A stretch of DNA of 64,000 bases from positions 310,001 to 374,000 of the forward strand of contig CAWEDP010000003.1 in the NCBI GenBank assembly GCA_963807925.1. Direction: 5' to 3'. Below the pieces are notes generated by a model. That model was not told the origin of the DNA and did not search any database. It worked only from the letters and a program-made list of their open reading frames with translations. A program made the position numbers and the translations under genes. Shown here one piece after another: positions 24,163 to 31,226 of the stretch. Position 1 is the first letter of the stretch. Every line of letters begins with the position of its first letter. The stretch is from CAWEDP01 sp963807925. GTDB taxonomy: Bacteria; Acidobacteriota; Vicinamibacteria; Vicinamibacterales; CAVVIG01.

Positions 24163-25658
24163 TGATGCCTTCGGAAATTCGCGGACGTGCAGAAACGCTC
24201 GGTTATCGTTCGCCCAATCATGATTGCGCTGGACATGTCGACACATGGCTCAGGCTGGTACCGAGTGGGATGTTTTGGCCGCGTCGGATCGGCTGGTGGG
24301 CTCGTGGAAGCGGTGATGCGCATCCGGACGCGGGCGTAAACGCCGAGTGCGGTGAAGATGAATTGGTCCCGGCGCTGACCTTTCACATGCTGCCGCGGCG
24401 CCGGCAGCTTGGGCGAGCATTCGGACGGAGCTGTTCGCCGACGCCTTGGCGACAGTTGCGTGCGACCGACGCGCGCGCTTGCCGTGGGCCACTTTGCCGA
24501 GTTGATGCGCCGGGTCTTGCGGCCCCGAGCGACGCATCGGGAGCGCGAGGCGTTCTGGCGGGGCTGGCGCCTGGTGGCGCTCGACGGGACACAATTGGGC
24601 CTGACCAACACGCCGCAGATCAGCGCGACGACCGTCAAAGCGCGCGCGCGTCGGGGCCGCGCGGCCTTTGCCAAGATCTGGACCGCCGTTCTGCTGGAAG
24701 TCGCCTGCACGATCCGCTCGCCGCGGCGATTGGGCGTCAGGGGGAATCGGCAATGGGCATTGGCCCAGCGCCTGCATGGCGCCCAGCCGTCCCCGAAGCG
24801 GGCGTTGCTGCTCGGCGATCGGTTGTATCGGGTCGCGGCGATTCTCCGTGAGCCCACGCGCGGGTCGCCTGCACACTTGGGTTCCAGCCCCAGGCATTTT
24901 TTGTCTGCGCGCCTCGCGATCTGGACCACGCCCCGGCGTCCGCACACGCTTGGCCGACGGCACGCGCCTGATCCAGATTGCGCACCGCGCGCGCCAGCGG
25001 CCGGGCCAGATTCTCGGGTGGTTCCAGGTCCGCGAGAATTCGCGTGACGGGTGGGGCGCCAGGGACATCGCCCAGCACGGTTGCGAAGTGGTCATCCGAG
25101 AGCCAGTCTGCTCGCTCCGCGCACGGCCGCCGGCACTTCAAGGAAACTCGCGCTGCTCTATGTCGCCCTCGCTGGGAACACGAGTCTCGTATTTTCGCGA
25201 GCTGAAACGGCAGGTGCGGAAGACCGCGCATCCATACTCAGAGTCATGAACCATCGAAACGGCCGGTTCAGGAAATTGCCGCCCTCAGTCAGCTGGTCAG
25301 TGCGCTGCTGGCTGTACGAACGCCAGCGCGCAGCCGGCAGCCAATTGCCCGTGTTGCGGGTGAGCTTCACGAAAATCTTGGAACTTTGATGTGAAACCCA
25401 TGTGGCTGTGGGTCGACTTGGGGCACGGCGTGCTCACCGAGCAACAACGTCACCACCATCATGAGGCGTCGGTTACCGGCGGATGCGCCGGTATGTCACC
25501 CCGACCTCGGCGACAGGTAACCACGCAGTTGTCCCCGAGCTGGCGTGCGCCAGCCGATCAAGGCGTGGCCCCGGTTGGTGAAGACGCACGCGATCGAAGG
25601 GACGATGCAGATTGCAACTCGTGTAGCAACGTGAGTCATCAATTTCCGAAAGGCATTA
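24163..25658 (+). mobile_element. Decayed IS4-family insertion element
   Basis: About 1,496 bp. The ends are imperfect inverted repeats: TGATGCCTTCGGAAATT at 24163-24179 and, reversed, TAATGCCTTTCGGAAATT at 25641-25658, differing by one substitution and one indel. Outside them the same 10 bases, ACTTTAGTCC, occur at 24153-24162 and 25659-25668, the length of duplication usual for IS4 relatives. The interior is a transposase coding region broken by several frameshifts. The element is dead but its insertion footprint is intact. Confidence 0.85.
24330..25625 (+). pseudogene. IS4-family transposase, multiply frameshifted
   Basis: Readable pieces of one transposase occur in successive frames. Frame of 24409-24840 gives REREAFWRGWRLVALDGTQ (the first Asp of the DDE triad), LTNTPQ, KARARRGRAAFAKI, and LLLGDRLY (second Asp). 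A different frame then has LADGTRLIQIAHRARQ and, around 25160-25240, YFRELKRQVRKT (the Glu with the YREK-like signature). Another frame ends with LPVLRVSFTKILEL and, later, PIKAWPRLVKTHAIEGT. At least four frame changes separate these blocks, so no functional enzyme can be made. Boundaries are approximate, and the first 80 bases are poorly recognisable. Confidence 0.8.
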
Positions 25659-25668
25659 ACTTTAGTCC
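25659..25668 (+). repeat. Right target-site duplication of the IS4-family remnant
   Basis: ACTTTAGTCC, identical to 24153-24162. Confidence 0.8.
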
Positions 25669-25711
25669 CGACGCACGGATTGCCGCCGCGCCCCCATGAT
25701 GAGGAGACACG

Positions 25712-26218
25712 ATGGTCCTGACCAAGCCCGAACTGATCGACTCGCTGCAGAAGGAAGTCCGTATCCTCCTGCATCTCGCGAGCAAGCTCGATCGCACCAC
25801 GCTCGATTACCGCCCGACGCCGAAGCAGCGCAGCGCGTTCGAGCTGCTTCGTTACCTGTCGGTGATGGGCCCGATGCTCGTGAGGGCAGCCAAAGGTTCC
25901 GGGTTCGATCCCGCCCGCTGGACCGAGGCGACCAAGGCCGCCGAGGCGCGCGACTTCGAGCAGACGCTGGCGGCGATTGCGGGACACACCGACGCGTACG
26001 CCACGTTACTGGGCGACATGTCCGACGCCGATTTCCGGGCGGAAATCGAGATGTTCGGCAGCAAGACGACGCGCGGCGCCTTCATCGTCAACCTGGTGCT
26101 CTGCGGGTGCGCCGCCTATCGGACGCAGTTGTTCCTCTACCTGAAAGCCTGCGGCCGCGAGGAGCTGACGACGATGAACCTGTGGGCCGGCATGGACGCG
26201 CCGGCGGCGGCCGTGTAG
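25712..26218 (+). CDS. DinB-like four-helix protein, function unknown
   Basis: 168 aa, all helical, with the size and rhythm of the DinB/YfiT superfamily: LIDSLQKEVRILLHLASKL, DYRPTPKQRSAFELLRYL, and a last helix VNLVLCGCAAYRTQLFLYLK. The metal-binding His triad of many DinB proteins is not evident, so a catalytic role is doubtful. GAGGAGACACG precedes ATG 25712. It lies 43 bases after the IS4 duplication and ahead of the GlcG-like gene, with 40 bases between them. Confidence 0.65.
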   Translation: MVLTKPELIDSLQKEVRILLHLASKLDRTTLDYRPTPKQRSAFELLRYLSVMGPMLVRAAKGSGFDPARWTEATKAAEARDFEQTLAAIAGHTDAYATLLGDMSDADFRAEIEMFGSKTTRGAFIVNLVLCGCAAYRTQLFLYLKACGREELTTMNLWAGMDAPAAAV

Positions 26219-26258
26219 TCAGCGAGGCGGACCCGGGACCCTCAGCGATGGACCAGCA

Positions 26259-26651
26259 GTGACCATCGAGGTGGCGAAGAAGGCGGCGGCCGCGGCACTC
26301 GCCCAGGCGCGCGCGAACGGATGGACGATGGCGGCCGCCGTGGTCGATGCGGCGGGCCTGCTCGTGTATTTCGAGAAGATGGACGACACGCAGGCCGGCA
26401 GTGTCGGCGTGGCGCAGGCCAAGGCGCGATCGGCGGCGCTGTTCAAACGCTCCACCAAGGCGTTTCAGGACATGCTGGCCTCGGGGGGCGACGGCCTGCG
26501 CGTGCTCGGGCTCGACGGCGCGGTGCCGGTCGAAGGCGGCCTCCCGATCGTGGTCGGCGGCCGCGTGATCGGCGCCATCGGACTGTCGGGCGGCACGAGC
26601 GGCCAGGACGGTCAATGCGCGCAGGCAGGCCTCAACGCCCTGAACAACTAG
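26259..26651 (+). CDS. GlcG/HbpS family haem-binding-like protein
   Basis: 130 aa, the length of one GlcG domain. Typical segments: VAKKAAAAALAQARANGW, VVDAAGLLVYFEKMDD, and GGLPIVVGGRVIGAIGLSGG with SGQDGQCAQAGL at the end. Members bind haem or are encoded near glycolate oxidation genes; no such neighbours exist here. There is no signal peptide, so it is probably cytoplasmic. The start GTG 26259 lacks a clear ribosome site. Converges on glk, 11 bases between stops. Confidence 0.78.
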   Translation: MTIEVAKKAAAAALAQARANGWTMAAAVVDAAGLLVYFEKMDDTQAGSVGVAQAKARSAALFKRSTKAFQDMLASGGDGLRVLGLDGAVPVEGGLPIVVGGRVIGAIGLSGGTSGQDGQCAQAGLNALNN

Positions 26652-26662
26652 CCGGACCTCCC

Positions 26663-27634
26663 TTACGCGGCCGTTCGTGACGCGCGGACGGCCGCGCCGA
26701 GCAGGGCCGTCTCGTCGTTCAGCACGATCTTCACCGGCATCTCCGCCAGCAGCGACTCGAACGTGCCTTTCGCGCGGAACGCCTGCATGAAGCGGCCGTC
26801 GGTGAGCGCCGGCAGGATCTTCGGCGCGATGCCGCCGCCCACATACAGCCCACCGGTGGCGACCACCCGCAGCGCGAGGTTGCCCGCCTCCGCGCCGTAC
26901 GCGTCGACGAACATCTCGAGCGTCTCGACGCACCTGGCGCAGCGGCGTTCGAGCGCCGCGGCGGTGATACGCGCGGCGGCGTCGGGTTCGCCGAGATCCG
27001 GGACGGCCGCGCACGAGCCGACGTGCGCGGTCTGATAGATATTCAGCAGGCCGCGGCCCGACACCACGCTCTCGACCTCCGCGCGGCCGTCGCGCTCGGT
27101 CAGCCACCGCATCAGCCGGATCTCGCGTTCGTTTCGCGGGGCGAAATCGGCGTGCCCGCCTTCCGATGCCGCCGGCACGTAGCGGCCGTCGACCGCCTGC
27201 AGCATCGCGAGGCCCAGTCCGGTGCCGGCCGCGATCAAACCGATGCTGCCGCCGGCCACCGACCGCCCGTCCTGCAAGATCAGGACTTCAGACGACTCGA
27301 GGACGGTCAATCCGTAGGCCATCGCCTGGAGATCGTTCAGCAGGTCGATACGGGGGATCGCGAACAGGTGGCCGAGCCGTCCCGCATCCACGGTCCATGG
27401 CACGTTGGTCAGCCGCGCCGCCCCGCCAATCACCGGCCCGGCGACACCGAAGCATGCCGCGTCAATACGCCCCTCGGCCGTCGCGCGGCCGACGAATGCC
27501 GATACCATCTCGGCCAGATCGGTGAAGGCGAGCGTCACGAACGATTCGATGCACCGCGCGCGCGGGCGCGGATTGCCGGCGTCGAAGAGTCCGAGCAGCG
27601 TCTTGGTGCCGCCGATGTCGCCCGCGAGAAGCAT
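26663..27634 (-). CDS. glk: Glucokinase
   Basis: Phosphorylates glucose with ATP at the entry to glycolysis. 323 aa of the Glk (PF02685) type: the phosphate loop LAGDIGGTKTLLGLF at the N-terminus, GVAGPV, NVPWTVD, LLNDLQAMAYGL with the catalytic Asp, AAGTGLGLAML and EGGHADFAPRNE. The end is ETALLGAA. The frame stays open for 51 more codons upstream, but conserved sequence begins at ATG 27634, so that start was chosen. Divergent from the BRCT gene with 177 bases between, in which no clear promoter was seen. Confidence 0.92.
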   Translation of the reverse strand: MLLAGDIGGTKTLLGLFDAGNPRPRARCIESFVTLAFTDLAEMVSAFVGRATAEGRIDAACFGVAGPVIGGAARLTNVPWTVDAGRLGHLFAIPRIDLLNDLQAMAYGLTVLESSEVLILQDGRSVAGGSIGLIAAGTGLGLAMLQAVDGRYVPAASEGGHADFAPRNEREIRLMRWLTERDGRAEVESVVSGRGLLNIYQTAHVGSCAAVPDLGEPDAAARITAAALERRCARCVETLEMFVDAYGAEAGNLALRVVATGGLYVGGGIAPKILPALTDGRFMQAFRAKGTFESLLAEMPVKIVLNDETALLGAAVRASRTAA

Positions 27635-27811
27635 CACCTGGTGTCGCTTTCCACGTTGGCCGGAGCGCAGGATGGCAGGATTGCAGAATCGCGCGACGGC
27701 GGCAAGCGCGGCTGCGTCCGCGGCGCGCGCGCGTTCCTGATTGACAACGAGCGCCTTCTCCTGCATCGTGTTACCCGTACGCTCCACACGCGTCCGTCGG
27801 CGCGGAGGTCG

Positions 27812-28936
27812 ATGCCTTCATCCACGCCTGACCTGCCTCCTCACCAGCCGCTCGCCGGCCAGGTGGTCGTCTTCACAGGAAGATTGAGCTCGCTCGGCCG
27901 CAAGGACGCCTGCGCGCTCGTGGCGCGCCTCGGCGGCGCCACGGCCGACGACCTCACCTCGAAGACGACGATGCTGATCGTCGGCGACGAAGGATTCGGC
28001 GCGGCGTCGCGTGAGAAGAGCCAGAAGCTGGCGCGAGCCGAAGAGCTCAAGGCGCGGCCGGACGCGCGGCTCAGGATCGTCCGCGAAGACGAATTCTGCC
28101 GGCTCGCCGGTGTCCCGACGCCGGACGCGTTGCGACGCCACTACCAGACCTCGCGCGACCTGCTCGCGCGCTACCGCGCGCTGCGTGACGACCACCTCCG
28201 CTACCTGGTCAAGTGCGGCATCATCCGGCCGGTGCTCACCACCAACGCCGACGCGTTCTTCTCGTTTCCGGATGTCGCCGTGGTCAAGCAGCTGAACGAC
28301 GACATCTCTCACGGGGCGTCCTTTCAATCCGCGGTGCAGTCGCTCCTCGCCTCGCGCCACGGCCAGCTCGCGTTCGACTTCCGCCTCGACGCGGCCCCCG
28401 CCCGCGTGCTGACGCTCTCACGCAGGCCGGCGTCGCTGCCGCGTCCTCACGTCGATCCCGCGGTGGGCGCCCGCGAGACGCGGCGCGCCGAGGAGTGCTT
28501 CCGCGCGGCGTCGCTCCTCGACGACGGCGACGAATCGAAACGGGACGAAGCGGCGGCGGCGTATCGCAAGGCGCTCGAAATCGACCCGTACCTGGTGGCG
28601 GCGCTCATCAACCTCGCCAACCTCCACTACAGCCGCGACGAGCTCGCCGAGGCGCAGGCGCTCTACGAGCGCGCGATCGGCCTCGAATCCGACTTCTTCG
28701 AGGCGCATTTCAATCTGGGGAACATCTACCACGATCTCGGCCGCTTCGCCGAGGCGCAGGCCTGCTACCAACGGGCGCTGCACCTCAATCCGTCGTACGC
28801 CGACGGCCACTTCTACCTCGCGATCACCTTCGAGAAGATGGGACTGCCGCAGGAGGCGCGTCCGCACTGGCGCGCGTATCGTCACCTCGCGCCGGACGGC
28901 GAGTGGGTGGAGCTGGCGAAGGAGTTTTCGGAGTAG
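27812..28936 (+). CDS. BRCT + MerR-like HTH + TPR protein
   Basis: 374 aa in three parts. Residues about 14-105 are a BRCT domain (GQVVVFTGRLSSLGRKDACALVARLGG, then the conserved Trp region replaced by LKARPDARLRIVREDEF). Residues about 118-195 look like a MerR-type helix-turn-helix (LVKCGIIRPV, FFSFPDVAVVKQLNDDI). Residues about 230-374 hold three to four tetratricopeptide repeats (AAAAYRKALEIDPYLVAALINLANLHY and two more). BRCT in bacteria is mostly found in NAD-dependent ligase, so this combination is unusual. A DNA-damage or transcription-linked scaffold is possible but unproven. GCGGAGGTC precedes ATG 27812. Confidence 0.8.
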   Translation: MPSSTPDLPPHQPLAGQVVVFTGRLSSLGRKDACALVARLGGATADDLTSKTTMLIVGDEGFGAASREKSQKLARAEELKARPDARLRIVREDEFCRLAGVPTPDALRRHYQTSRDLLARYRALRDDHLRYLVKCGIIRPVLTTNADAFFSFPDVAVVKQLNDDISHGASFQSAVQSLLASRHGQLAFDFRLDAAPARVLTLSRRPASLPRPHVDPAVGARETRRAEECFRAASLLDDGDESKRDEAAAAYRKALEIDPYLVAALINLANLHYSRDELAEAQALYERAIGLESDFFEAHFNLGNIYHDLGRFAEAQACYQRALHLNPSYADGHFYLAITFEKMGLPQEARPHWRAYRHLAPDGEWVELAKEFSE

Positions 28937-29218
28937 AGACGGCGGACCGGACCGGTCCCGCCTAGTACACGTGTACTCGTCGTGCGGGCGCTTCTTCGGC
29001 GTGCGGCGGAGCTTGTAGAACGTGCAGTCGGGGCACCACGCCTCGGGATCGAAACCGGAGGTGCCCGCAATCGGCAGCACGTCGCGATGCCCGCAGCACT
29101 CCGGTCCGTCCTCGGGAGGACGCCGCCAGCGGCACGATTTGAAACGCATGACCGCCGGCGACACCTCTGCCGACGGGGCGGGAGGAGTCGGCGACGGTGT
29201 GGTGACCGGGTCAGACAT
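28418..29218 (-). CDS. Small Cys-rich protein (N-terminal 90 residues), C-terminal extent doubtful
   Basis: The frame starts at ATG 29218, overlapping the RNA helicase end by eight bases. The first 90 residues look real: after a Pro/Ser-rich start come RFKSCRWRRP, ECCGHRDVLPI, FDPEAWCPDCTFYKLRR, a likely zinc-binding set (Cys-Cys-X-His and CPDC). The remaining 176 residues are read antisense to the BRCT-TPR gene and have the composition of an antisense frame. A neighbouring frame would stop with TAG at about 28963-28965, giving a protein of about 87 residues, so one indel may hide the true stop. Only the part above 28965 should be trusted. Confidence 0.35.
   Translation of the reverse strand: MSDPVTTPSPTPPAPSAEVSPAVMRFKSCRWRRPPEDGPECCGHRDVLPIAGTSGFDPEAWCPDCTFYKLRRTPKKRPHDEYTCTRRDRSGPPSLLRKLLRQLHPLAVRREVTIRAPVRTRLLRQSHLLEGDREVEVAVGVRRIEVQRPLVAGLRLGEAAEIVVDVPQIEMRLEEVGFEADRALVERLRLGELVAAVVEVGEVDERRHQVRVDFERLAIRRRRFVPFRFVAVVEERRRAEALLGAPRLAGAHRGIDVRTRQRRRPA
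28964..28977. promoter_or_regulatory. Perfect 14-bp palindrome AGTACACGTGTACT
   Basis: It lies 28 bases after the stop of the BRCT-TPR gene, with a second palindrome, GGACCGGTCC, just before it (28949-28958). It could be an operator or a protein-binding site; no T-tract follows for a terminator. Confidence 0.25.
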
Positions 29219-30347
29219 GCGGCAAATCCGATTCTAAACGAACGCCGACGGACTTTTCTAGCGCGCTCAGATCGCGAAGCTCGTCCGGCGACACGAGCGT
29301 GATCGCGTGGCCGACCTCGTCGGAGCGTCCCGTGCGGCCGACGCGGTGCACGTAGCTGTCGGGCGAGTCCGGCAGCTCGTAGTTCACGACCGTGTGAATG
29401 CCGTCGATGTCGAGCCCACGCGCCGCGATATCGGTCGCCACCAGCACCTTGAACCGTCCGCCGCGGAATCCCTCGACCGCCGCCCGCCGCTGCTCCTGCG
29501 TGCGATCCGCATGCAGCGCGACACACCGGATGCCGCGCGACGCGAGACGCTGCGCGAGGTGCTCCGCGCCGACCTTGGTGCGCGTGAAGATCAGCACGGG
29601 ACCGCCGGGACGCCGCAGATGCTCCACGAGCCAGTTCAAGCGCTCGGCGGGCGGCATCACGCACGCGCGATGGGTGATCGACTGCGGCGGCTTGCTCCGG
29701 TGCCCCACCTGCACGTATTTCGGCGCCTTCACGATCTCCAGCGCCAGCCGCATCACATCGTCCGGCATCGTGGCCGAGAAGAGCAGCGTCTGGCGGATGG
29801 CCGGCATGGCCGAGATGATCCGCCGGACGTCGGGCCAGAACCCCATGTCCATCATCCGGTCGGCTTCGTCGAGGACGAGCAGCTCGACGGCGGCGAGATC
29901 GGCGTTCTGCTGCCGCATGTGATCCATCAGCCGGCCCGGCGTGGCCACGATGATGTCGACGCCCGCGCGAAGCGCCCGTTCCTGACCGCCCATCTCGACG
30001 CCGCCGTACACCGCGGCGCTCGTGATGGCGGTGTGATACGACAGGCCGTGAATCTCGTCCTCGATCTGCACGGCGAGCTCGCGGGTCGGTGCGAGGACGA
30101 GCACGCGGCTCCGGGCCGCGACCGGCGCTTCGAGGGGCTCCCGCGCGCCGGCCGTCAACAGGCGCTGCAGCATCGGGACCACGAACGCCGCGGTCTTGCC
30201 GGTGCCGGTTTCCGCGCAGGCGATGAGGTCGTGCCCGTCGAGCGCCATCGGAATCACGGCGCTTTGAATCGGCCGGGTCTCGACGAACCCGAGATCGCGA
30301 ATGCCTTCGAGCAGGCGGGTATCGATGGGAAGCACGGCGAACGGCAC
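29211..30347 (-). CDS. rhlE: DEAD-box RNA helicase, RhlE type
   Basis: ATP-dependent RNA unwinding, in ribosome assembly or RNA decay. 378 aa from GTG 30347. Motifs in order: Q motif (RPIQSAVIPMAL), I AETGTGKT, Ia PTRELAVQ, Ib TPGRLMDH, II DEAD (VLDEADRMMDMGF), III SAT (LFSATMP), IV LIFTRTK, V ATDIAARGLDI, VI HRVGRTGR. There is no long basic C-terminal tail, unlike many RhlE proteins. The frame extends 55 codons further, to TTG 30512, but that part is low-complexity, and the homologous N-terminus (FAVLPIDTRLLEGI) begins just after GTG 30347. A GATACT box at 30516-30521 could be its -10. Confidence 0.9.
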   Translation of the reverse strand: MPFAVLPIDTRLLEGIRDLGFVETRPIQSAVIPMALDGHDLIACAETGTGKTAAFVVPMLQRLLTAGAREPLEAPVAARSRVLVLAPTRELAVQIEDEIHGLSYHTAITSAAVYGGVEMGGQERALRAGVDIIVATPGRLMDHMRQQNADLAAVELLVLDEADRMMDMGFWPDVRRIISAMPAIRQTLLFSATMPDDVMRLALEIVKAPKYVQVGHRSKPPQSITHRACVMPPAERLNWLVEHLRRPGGPVLIFTRTKVGAEHLAQRLASRGIRCVALHADRTQEQRRAAVEGFRGGRFKVLVATDIAARGLDIDGIHTVVNYELPDSPDSYVHRVGRTGRSDEVGHAITLVSPDELRDLSALEKSVGVRLESDLPHV

Positions 30348-30523
30348 CGGTCGGATGTCGCACGCCGCTGGTTCCAGCACTGGTCGCGCGGGACTGCCCG
30401 GATGGTCGGCCGTGCGACCGGCCTGACCGGTCGATCCTGGACGACGAGCGTGCCGCCGCGGGCTGGAGGCTCCGCGGCGGTGAGAACGGCGATCGGTTGT
30501 ATGTGGATTCAAACCAGTATCGG

Positions 30524-30742
30524 CTAGCGGGCTCTGAACGTGATGATGCCCCGAACGGGGTCGTAGGGCGACACGCCGACAGTGACGCGATCGCCGGGAA
30601 CCACTTTGATGCGGAAGCGGCGCATGCGGCCGCTCAGCTGGGCCAGCACTTCATGGCCAGCGTCGCACTGCACGCGGTACAACCCGCCGCTGTGGACGGC
30701 AACCACGGTGCCCTGCATGTCGATCAAGTCGTCCTTGCTCAA
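30524..30742 (-). CDS. infA: Translation initiation factor IF-1 with TTG start
   Basis: 72 aa, the family length. An OB-fold protein that occupies the ribosomal A site during initiation. SKDDLIDMQGTVVAVHSG, QLSGRMRRFRIKVVPGDRV and SPYDPVRGIITFR match IF-1 closely. The alignment places the start at TTG 30742, and AGGAAAGGA lies at the right distance before it. The frame is open for 17 more codons to ATG 30793, but those residues do not belong to the family. It is not inside a ribosomal protein cluster. Confidence 0.93.
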   Translation of the reverse strand: MSKDDLIDMQGTVVAVHSGGLYRVQCDAGHEVLAQLSGRMRRFRIKVVPGDRVTVGVSPYDPVRGIITFRAR

Positions 30743-30836
30743 ATAGCCAGCAGTCCTTTCCTCTAAACAATTATTGTGCCACATCCATCCCATTTAGTCA
30801 TCTGTTGATCCGCGCAGGCGTCGACTCGCGGCCCAC

Positions 30837-31151
30837 TCAACGCCAGCGCCCCTCGACGTAAAACCAGCCCCGTCGTGTGTGGGACCAGTGACCCGGCACC
30901 CAGACCGCGCGCGGTCGAGGCGGCAGCATCCAGGCGCCGGCCGCCCACCGGTACGCCCGCCCATCCCAGCGGTAGTACCCAGGGACCCAGACGTAATTGG
31001 GTCCGGGTCTCACCACCCGCACGTCGGCCACCGGTGCGGGCGGGCCCACGCGAACGTACACACGCCCGCGCGGCGTTGCGCACGCGATCCCGACGCCGCA
31101 TGTGGCGGCGAGCGCCACCGTCGCGACGGTCGATTTCCACCACTTTGCCAT
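30837..31151 (-). CDS. Secreted YXWGXW-repeat-like protein
   Basis: 104 aa. It starts with an N-terminal signal (KWWKSTVATVALAATCGVGIACA); the final Cys could allow lipidation, though the lipobox is imperfect. The mature part is rich in Trp, Tyr and Pro with repeated YVWVPGYYRWDG, YRWAAGAW and VWVPGHWS units, the pattern of the YXWGXW (BcpO-like) family of envelope proteins of unknown function. CGAGGAGGTGGAGC precedes ATG 31151. Confidence 0.75.
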   Translation of the reverse strand: MAKWWKSTVATVALAATCGVGIACATPRGRVYVRVGPPAPVADVRVVRPGPNYVWVPGYYRWDGRAYRWAAGAWMLPPRPRAVWVPGHWSHTRRGWFYVEGRWR

Positions 31152-31226
31152 GACCGCTCCACCTCCTCGAAAAGGGATCCCTCACGAGACATAGACCGGA
31201 GCTCGGCGGCGGCGGTTTAATCGCTA

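Noticed and set aside
24156..24947. Minus-strand 263-codon frame in the IS4 region
   Set aside because: The recognisable transposase blocks are all on the plus strand; this frame is their complement.
30510..30512. TTG 30512 as the RNA helicase start
   Set aside because: The 55 added residues are low-complexity and lie before the conserved N-terminus; GTG 30347 fits the family.
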